Shown piece after piece: positions 59,377 through 64,000 of a DNA stretch of 64,000 nucleotides. The position numbers and the translations under genes are program-made. The stretch covers positions 26,062 to 90,061 of the forward strand of contig PLSD01000030.1 of the NCBI GenBank assembly GCA_003164135.1, in the 5' to 3' direction. Below the pieces are notes generated by a model. That model made no database searches. It was given only the letters and a program-made list of their open reading frames with translations, and was not told where the DNA came from. Every line of letters starts with the position of its first letter. Position 1 is the first letter of the stretch. The stretch comes from Acetobacteraceae bacterium. GTDB lineage: Bacteria > Pseudomonadota > Alphaproteobacteria > Acetobacterales > Acetobacteraceae.

Positions 59377-59939
59377 AGCATGAGTACCTGCACGTCCGGC
59401 AGTTCCAGCGGGGTGTGGGTGCTGGCGATGATCATGCCGCCGGTTTGGCGGTGGGCTTCGCACAAGGTGAGGAAGCGGGTGACCGAGGCGGCGTCCAGCC
59501 CTGTGGTGGGCTCATCCAGCAGCCAGAGGGGTTTGGCGGAGGCCGCGACGCGGGCGATGGCGAGGCGGCGTTTTTGGCCGGCGGAGAGCAGGCGGGCGGG
59601 GAGGTCAGCGTAGGCGGACAGGCCGACGGCGGCCAAAGCGGCCACGGGTACGTGCTCGGCGGCGGTGAGGGCGGGTTTTACCGCGTCCAGGTGGCCGAGC
59701 CAGGCGATGCGTTTTGCATGGCTGGGCAGATCATCCAGGGCATCTTCATTGTCCCATTTCAGCGCACCGGCGGCGAGCGGGGTTAATCCCGCCAAAGTGC
59801 GCAGCAAAGTGGACTTGCCGGCGCCGTTTTCCCCGCGCAGGACAAGGATTCCTCCGGCGGGCAGCGAAAAGCTGACGTTGGTCAGGACCAGTCGCTCGCC
59901 CCGGAAAACCGACAGATTGGACGCTGTGAGCAGGTGCAA
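59373..59939 (-). CDS. ccmA: Cytochrome c maturation ATPase CcmA
   Basis: A 188-residue ABC ATPase of the CcmAB complex, releasing haem from CcmE. Walker A LRGENGAGKSTLLRTLAG, signature LSAGQKRRLAIARV (variant of LSGGQ), Walker B LWLLDEPTTGLDAASV. A little short for the family but complete. It is divergent from acnA, and the 90-base gap between them must hold both promoters. Confidence 0.93.
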   Translation of the reverse strand: MHLLTASNLSVFRGERLVLTNVSFSLPAGGILVLRGENGAGKSTLLRTLAGLTPLAAGALKWDNEDALDDLPSHAKRIAWLGHLDAVKPALTAAEHVPVAALAAVGLSAYADLPARLLSAGQKRRLAIARVAASAKPLWLLDEPTTGLDAASVTRFLTLCEAHRQTGGMIIASTHTPLELPDVQVLML

Positions 59940-60030
59940 AAATCCTTAATGCATGAATGGACGGAGCGGCACGGCTATGGTTTAAGCCGCTACAAATCGC
60001 AAGCCGTATATCAGAAAGGGTCAATTTTAC

Positions 60031-62718
60031 ATGACAGCCATCGGCCACGACAGCCTGAAAACCCTAAAAACCCTGACCGTTGAGGGAAAGGAATATAAGT
60101 ATTTCTCGCTGGCCGCGGCCGCTGCGGCCCTCGGGGATATCTCCAAGCTGCCTAAGACATTGAAAGTGCTGCTGGAAAACGTGCTGCGCTTCGAGAATGG
60201 CGGCAGCTACACGGTGAATGACGCCAAGGCGATCATCGGCTGGCTGGAAAAGGCCTCCTCCACCCAGGAAGTGCCGTTCAAGCCCGCGCGTATCCTGATG
60301 CAGGATTTTACCGGCGTTCCCGGCGTGGTTGACCTTGCCGCCATGCGCGACGGAATTCTGCGCCTGGGCGGCGCTCCGGAAAAAGTGAACCCGCTGGTGC
60401 CGGTTGATCTGGTGATCGACCATTCGGTGATGGTGGATTATTCCGGTACCGCCGACGCGCTGGATAAGAACATTAAAATGGAATTTGACCGCAACGGTGA
60501 GCGTTATCGCTTCCTCCGCTGGGGGCAGGAAGCGTTCAACAATTTTCGCGTTGTGCCGCCCAACACCGGTATTTGCCATCAGGTGAACCTGGAATATCTG
60601 GCACAGGTCGCCTGGACCTCCGAGAACGAGGGTTCCACCTATGTTTACCCTGACACCCTGTACGGCACCGACAGCCACACCACCATGGTGAACGGCCTGG
60701 GCGTGCTCGGCTGGGGCGTGGGCGGCATTGAGGCCGAGGCCGCGATGCTCGGCCAGCCGATTGCCATGCTGATCCCCGATGTCATCGGCTTCAAGCTGAC
60801 CGGCAAGCTCTCCGAGGGCGTGACCGCGACTGACCTCGTGCTGACTGTGACGCAGATGCTGCGCGCCAAGAAGGTTGTCGGCAAGTTCGTGGAATTCTAC
60901 GGCGCTGGTCTGGCCGATCTCGCCCTGGCTGACCGCGCGACCATCGCCAACATGGCGCCGGAATATGGCGCGACCTGCGGCTTCTTCCCCGTGGACGAGA
61001 CTACGCTGGGCTATTTGCACCTTTCCGGCCGTGATGAGCACCGCATCAAGCTGGTGGAAGCCTATTGCAAGGCGCAGGGCCTGTGGCGCACCGAGGAAGA
61101 CCCGATCTTCACCGATACGTTGGAACTGGACCTGTCCACCGTGCAGCCCTCGCTCGCCGGGCCGAAGCGCCCGCAGGACCGCGTGTTGCTGAAGGATGCG
61201 GCCAGCGCGTTTAACACCGAGCTGACCAAGAGCCTGGGCGTGGCCGCTGATGCGGTTGGCACCAAGGCCGCCGTGGCTGGTAAGGATTTTGCGATCACGC
61301 ATGGCGACGTGGTGATTGCCGCCATTACCTCCTGCACCAACACCTCCAACCCGTATGTGCTGGTGGCCGCCGGCTTGGTGGCGCGCAAGGCGCATGCGCT
61401 GGGGCTGACGCCCAAGCCGTGGGTTAAAACCTCGCTGGCCCCTGGTAGCCAGGTGGTTACCGAATATCTCGACAAGGCCGGGCTCAGCACGGATTTGGAT
61501 GCGCTTGGCTTCCAGACCGTTGGCTATGGCTGCACGACCTGCATCGGCAACTCCGGCCCGCTGGAAGACGCGATTGTGGACGCGATTGAGTCCAACAAGC
61601 TGGTTGCGGTTTCGGTGCTCTCTGGCAACCGTAACTTTGAAGGCCGCGTGCATGCCAACGTGCGCGCCAACTACCTCGCCAGCCCGCCGCTGGTGGTGGC
61701 CTACTCGCTGCTGGGGAACATCCGCGAGGATATCACCACCGCGGTGATCGGCACCTCCAAGGACGGCAAGCCGGTGTATTTGAAGGACATCTGGCCCTCG
61801 ACCAAGGAAGTGGCGGACACCGTGCATTCCGTGCTGACGCGCCAGATGTTCCTGGAGCGCTACGGCGATGTGTTCAAGGGGCCGAAGCAGTGGCAGGAAA
61901 TTGAAGTCACCGGCGGTACGGACACCTACACCTGGCCGTCCGGCTCCACCTATGTGAAGAACCCGCCGTACTTTGAGGGCATCACCATGGAGCCCAAGCC
62001 GGTTACCGACATCAAGGGTGCGCGGATTTTGGCGCTGCTGGGGGACTCCATCACCACCGACCATATTTCCCCGGCCGGCAACATCAAGAAATCCGGCCCC
62101 GCCGGCGAGTATTTGAGCGAGCATCAGGTGCTGCAGAAGGATTTCAACTCCTACGGCGCGCGGCGCGGTAATGACGACGTGATGGTGCGCGGCACGTTCG
62201 CCAACATCCGCATTAAGAACGAGATGTTGAACGGCGTTGAAGGCGGCCTGACCAAGCATTTCCCCGGTGGGGAAGAGCTGGCGATTTATGATGCCGCAGT
62301 GAAGTACAAGGCCGAGGGTGTGCCGTTGGTAGTGTTCGCCGGGCAGGAATACGGCACTGGTTCCTCGCGTGACTGGGCGGCCAAGGGCACGATGCTGCTG
62401 GGCGTGAAGGCGGTTATTGCCGAGAGCTTTGAGCGTATTCACCGCTCCAACCTGGTCGGCATGGGGCTGCTGCCGCTGACCTTCAAGGATGGCGTGTCGC
62501 GCAAGACGCTGGGGCTGAAGGGCGATGAGACCATCGACATCGTTGGCCTGGATGGGCTGTCTCCGCGCATGGACATCAAGCTGGTGATTACCCGCGCTGA
62601 TGGTTCCAAACAGGAGGTGGAACTGCTCTGCCGCGTGGATACCGCCGATGAGGTGGAATACTACAAGCACGGCGGTATTCTGCAGTACGTGCTGCGCGGG
62701 ATGGCGGCTGCGGCTTAG
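60031..62718 (+). CDS. acnA: Aconitate hydratase A
   Basis: An 895-residue aconitase interconverting citrate and isocitrate in the TCA cycle. The [4Fe-4S] ligands lie in [13 protein letters not shown] and [13 protein letters not shown] (three Cys), with [10 protein letters not shown] and the C-terminal swivel domain with [15 protein letters not shown] and [15 protein letters not shown]. The size and order match AcnA. Its Fe-S cluster makes it a client of the upstream suf system. The TAG stop lies inside the first arm of the palindromic repeat that follows; a UUCG terminator lies 85 bases on. Confidence 0.98.
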   Translation: MTAIGHDSLKTLKTLTVEGKEYKYFSLAAAAAALGDISKLPKTLKVLLENVLRFENGGSYTVNDAKAIIGWLEKASSTQEVPFKPARILMQDFTGVPGVVDLAAMRDGILRLGGAPEKVNPLVPVDLVIDHSVMVDYSGTADALDKNIKMEFDRNGERYRFLRWGQEAFNNFRVVPPNTGICHQVNLEYLAQVAWTSENEGSTYVYPDTLYGTDSHTTMVNGLGVLGWGVGGIEAEAAMLGQPIAMLIPDVIGFKLTGKLSEGVTATDLVLTVTQMLRAKKVVGKFVEFYGAGLADLALADRATIANMAPEYGATCGFFPVDETTLGYLHLSGRDEHRIKLVEAYCKAQGLWRTEEDPIFTDTLELDLSTVQPSLAGPKRPQDRVLLKDAASAFNTELTKSLGVAADAVGTKAAVAGKDFAITHGDVVIAAITSCTNTSNPYVLVAAGLVARKAHALGLTPKPWVKTSLAPGSQVVTEYLDKAGLSTDLDALGFQTVGYGCTTCIGNSGPLEDAIVDAIESNKLVAVSVLSGNRNFEGRVHANVRANYLASPPLVVAYSLLGNIREDITTAVIGTSKDGKPVYLKDIWPSTKEVADTVHSVLTRQMFLERYGDVFKGPKQWQEIEVTGGTDTYTWPSGSTYVKNPPYFEGITMEPKPVTDIKGARILALLGDSITTDHISPAGNIKKSGPAGEYLSEHQVLQKDFNSYGARRGNDDVMVRGTFANIRIKNEMLNGVEGGLTKHFPGGEELAIYDAAVKYKAEGVPLVVFAGQEYGTGSSRDWAAKGTMLLGVKAVIAESFERIHRSNLVGMGLLPLTFKDGVSRKTLGLKGDETIDIVGLDGLSPRMDIKLVITRADGSKQEVELLCRVDTADEVEYYKHGGILQYVLRGMAAAA

Positions 62719-62788
62719 GGGCTTCGCCCCTAAGCACCCCACCAAGGGGCGCTGCCCCTTGGAACCCCGCAGGGGCCACGGGCCCCTG
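62716..62788. repeat. GC-rich palindromic intergenic repeat, copy B (after acnA)
   Basis: Three palindromes: taggggcttcgccccta (62716-62732), a ccaagggg pair (62742-62762) and caggggccacgggcccctg (62770-62788), followed by accccggataatg. The ccaagggg and ggggccacggg parts and the trailing ataatg are shared with copy A between nrdA and nrdB. Confidence 0.8.
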
Positions 62789-62803
62789 ACCCCGGATAAT
62801 GAG

Positions 62804-62829
62804 AAACGGCGCCTTCGGGTGCCGTTTTT
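62804..62829 (+). terminator. UUCG-loop terminator of acnA
   Basis: Stem aaacggcgcc (62804-62813), tetraloop ttcg, partner ggtgccgttt (62818-62827, one G-U pair), then a T run. It is well placed to end acnA. Confidence 0.9.
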
Positions 62830-62878
62830 CGTTTGTGATCTGTCGCCCAGGCTTGCCCGAACGCCCAGCACCCGGCAT

Positions 62879-63055
62879 TCGCGCCGCTTAAGCGGTGTGC
62901 AAACAAAAAACAAAAAGTCGCACATCATCCCGCTGCCGCCGCTGGCAGTGTCGCTAATTATGGCGCAGCCGCGCACATGTGAGTACGTGTTGACGAATAA
63001 AGGTGGCAAGGCAATCTCTGGATTCTCAAAGTTAAAAACCGCCTTGGATTCTCAG
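62879..63055 (+). pseudogene. Tyrosine-integrase fragment (phage type)
   Basis: In frame, about 59 residues read like the part of a phage/genomic-island integrase before the catalytic His-x-x-Arg: VQTKNKKSHIIPLPPLA, then LAVSLIMAQPRTCEYV, and the KAISGFSKLKTALDS segment, which matches the PxSGFSKAKxxLD pattern of alphaproteobacterial site-specific integrases. The N-terminal half and the catalytic C-terminal end (H-x-x-R and Tyr) are missing; the frame runs on into unrelated sequence. I infer a deletion remnant. Family assignment is from motif recognition only. Confidence 0.65.
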
Positions 63056-63071
63056 CTTCGGCCTGGTCGCA

Positions 63072-63992
63072 ATGGAGATACTCGGCCAGCCGAACGAAGC
63101 GCTTTCCAACAAGGAGGCGCTGCGTTTTGGCACCAAAGGATCGCTCCATGTTACCCTGGCCGGTGAGCATCGGGGCACTTGGTACAGCCATGAAACTGAC
63201 AAGGGCGGCGGTGCGCTGGACCTGATCCACGAGGAGTTGGGCATCACCGGGGATGACGCAATTGAGTGGCTGCGCGAGCATCAAATTATCGACGCAAAGC
63301 CGGAGCAATCGCCCAGAAAACTCGTTGCCGAGTACATTTATAAAACCGCCGACGGCACGCCCGCCTTTAAGGTCTGCAAATATAGCGACAAAAGCTACCC
63401 ACAATATCAGCCCGACGGGCGCGGCGGCTGGAAACCCAAAACACGTGGCGCACCAAAAGTACCCTTCAGATTACCTGAGCTGCTGGCTGCATCAACAGAT
63501 ACAGCCGTGTATATTGCTGAAGGCGAAAAAGATTGCCTTAACCTCGTTAAGCTGGGCTTCGTCGCATCGTGCAACGCGATGGGCGCGAGCAAGAGTCTAA
63601 CAAAATGTAATTGGCTGAAAGAATACTCAGGACACTTCCGGGAGCGTCATGTTTGCATCCTGGCTGATAATGATGAAATCAGCGCAGCGCACGCGCAGAA
63701 AGTCGCAAAATCCCTACGTGGCATCGCGGCATTGGTGCGAGTGTTGTTGCTGCCCGGCTTGCCGCCGAAGGGTGACGTTTCGGACTGAATTGTGGCGGGC
63801 GGCACCGCCGAGCAGTTGCGCCAGTTAACCGATGCGACACCGATATGGCAACCTGAACAAAAGCGCGCACCCGATACTGAAACTCTGGAAGCCCAAGGCA
63901 AACCCATCGTGCAAGTTATAGAAATAACAATTAAGAGTGTGAAGAAATTAATTCATCGAGGGACAGGCCGGAGAACTGGCGCAAGCGCTTGA
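63072..63992 (+). pseudogene. Phage/plasmid-type primase with TOPRIM domain, interrupted by an in-frame TGA
   Basis: The 5' part (238 codons) reads MEILGQPNEALSNKEALRFG, then GSLHVTLAGEHRGTWY and GGGALDLI, the zinc-independent N-terminal region of a plasmid/prophage primase; the TOPRIM domain follows (AVYIAEGEKDCLNLVKLGF and HVCILADNDEISAAHAQKVA). The coding ends at TGA 63786-63788 within LPPKGDVSD-stop. The same frame continues directly as IVAGGTAEQLRQLTDATPIW, exactly where homologues read DWLAAGGT..., so TGG (Trp) has become TGA. Downstream of 63900 the reading is less clear and stops at 63992. It is most likely a decayed part of a mobile element with the adjacent integrase fragment. Confidence 0.7.
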
Positions 63993-64000
63993 GGACGGCG

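Noticed and set aside
60064..63009. 981-codon minus-strand open frame antisense to acnA
   Set aside because: acnA has all conserved aconitase motifs on the plus strand. The antisense reading is His/Arg/Gly-rich and shows no domain.

Overview
The window looks like a stretch of chromosome from a GC-rich alphaproteobacterium, most likely an Acetobacteraceae member. That is inference from the gene content, the gene orders typical of alphaproteobacteria (small PurL with PurS and PurQ followed by BolA and monothiol glutaredoxin; rrf2-sufBCDSUTA; ccmAB next to acnA) and a Hint-domain surface-type protein. Nearly all of it is core housekeeping DNA with intact genes. The very long open frames antisense to many genes are GC-bias shadows.

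Region 1 (1-15.5 kb): the 3'-truncated end of an SbmA/YddA-like ABC exporter with a DUF3253 gene; a degenerate EAL protein; a glycosyltransferase; then the purine cluster purC-purS and purQ-purL-bolA-grxD on the minus strand. The purine cluster is split by a large plus-strand gene for a Hint-domain repeat protein, with a strong bidirectional terminator at its end. A GGDEF protein follows, whose stop codon lies at the edge of a 143-bp MITE-like element, then an ArsR/old-yellow-enzyme pair and a two-TM potassium channel with an RCK domain. Region 2 (15.5-27.7 kb): gltA, a SixA-like phosphatase, a Tat-exported DUF6134 protein, nrdA/nrdB with candidate NrdR boxes, an MFS exporter, a PhyH-type dioxygenase, a TrmN6-like methyltransferase, a polyprenyl diphosphate synthase, yajC and a DUF815 ATPase.

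Region 3 (27.7-39.3 kb): tRNA-Asn and tRNA-Leu, then a complete-looking Tad (Flp) pilus locus: three Flp prepilins (two a tandem duplicate), the prepilin peptidase CpaA, CpaB, the secretin CpaC, a small lipoprotein in the CpaD position, CpaE, CpaF, TadB, TadC and a TPR-SPOR lipoprotein. Two nearly identical promoter-like 40-mers sit upstream of the pilin pair and of cpaA. Region 4 (39.3-52 kb): gltX, a ComEC/Rec2-type channel, a fused Wzz/tyrosine autokinase, dapB, metK, trmB, a membrane-anchored glycine-rich protein, a CAP-domain protein, a near-perfect parS site and glmS. The parS site suggests the window is near the replication origin.

Region 5 (52-64 kb): the SUF iron-sulfur operon (Rrf2 regulator, sufB, C, D, S, U, T, A) with an IscR-type operator candidate, a secreted NTF2-like protein, ccmAB and acnA. 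After the acnA terminator comes a degraded mobile element: a tyrosine-integrase fragment fused to a phage/plasmid-type primase gene that carries an in-frame TGA. I found no CRISPR array, rRNA or intact transposase. The most unusual points are the split pur cluster, the catalytically degenerate EAL domain, the MITE at a gene's stop codon, the duplicated Tad promoters, the isolated parS site and the decaying integrase-primase remnant.
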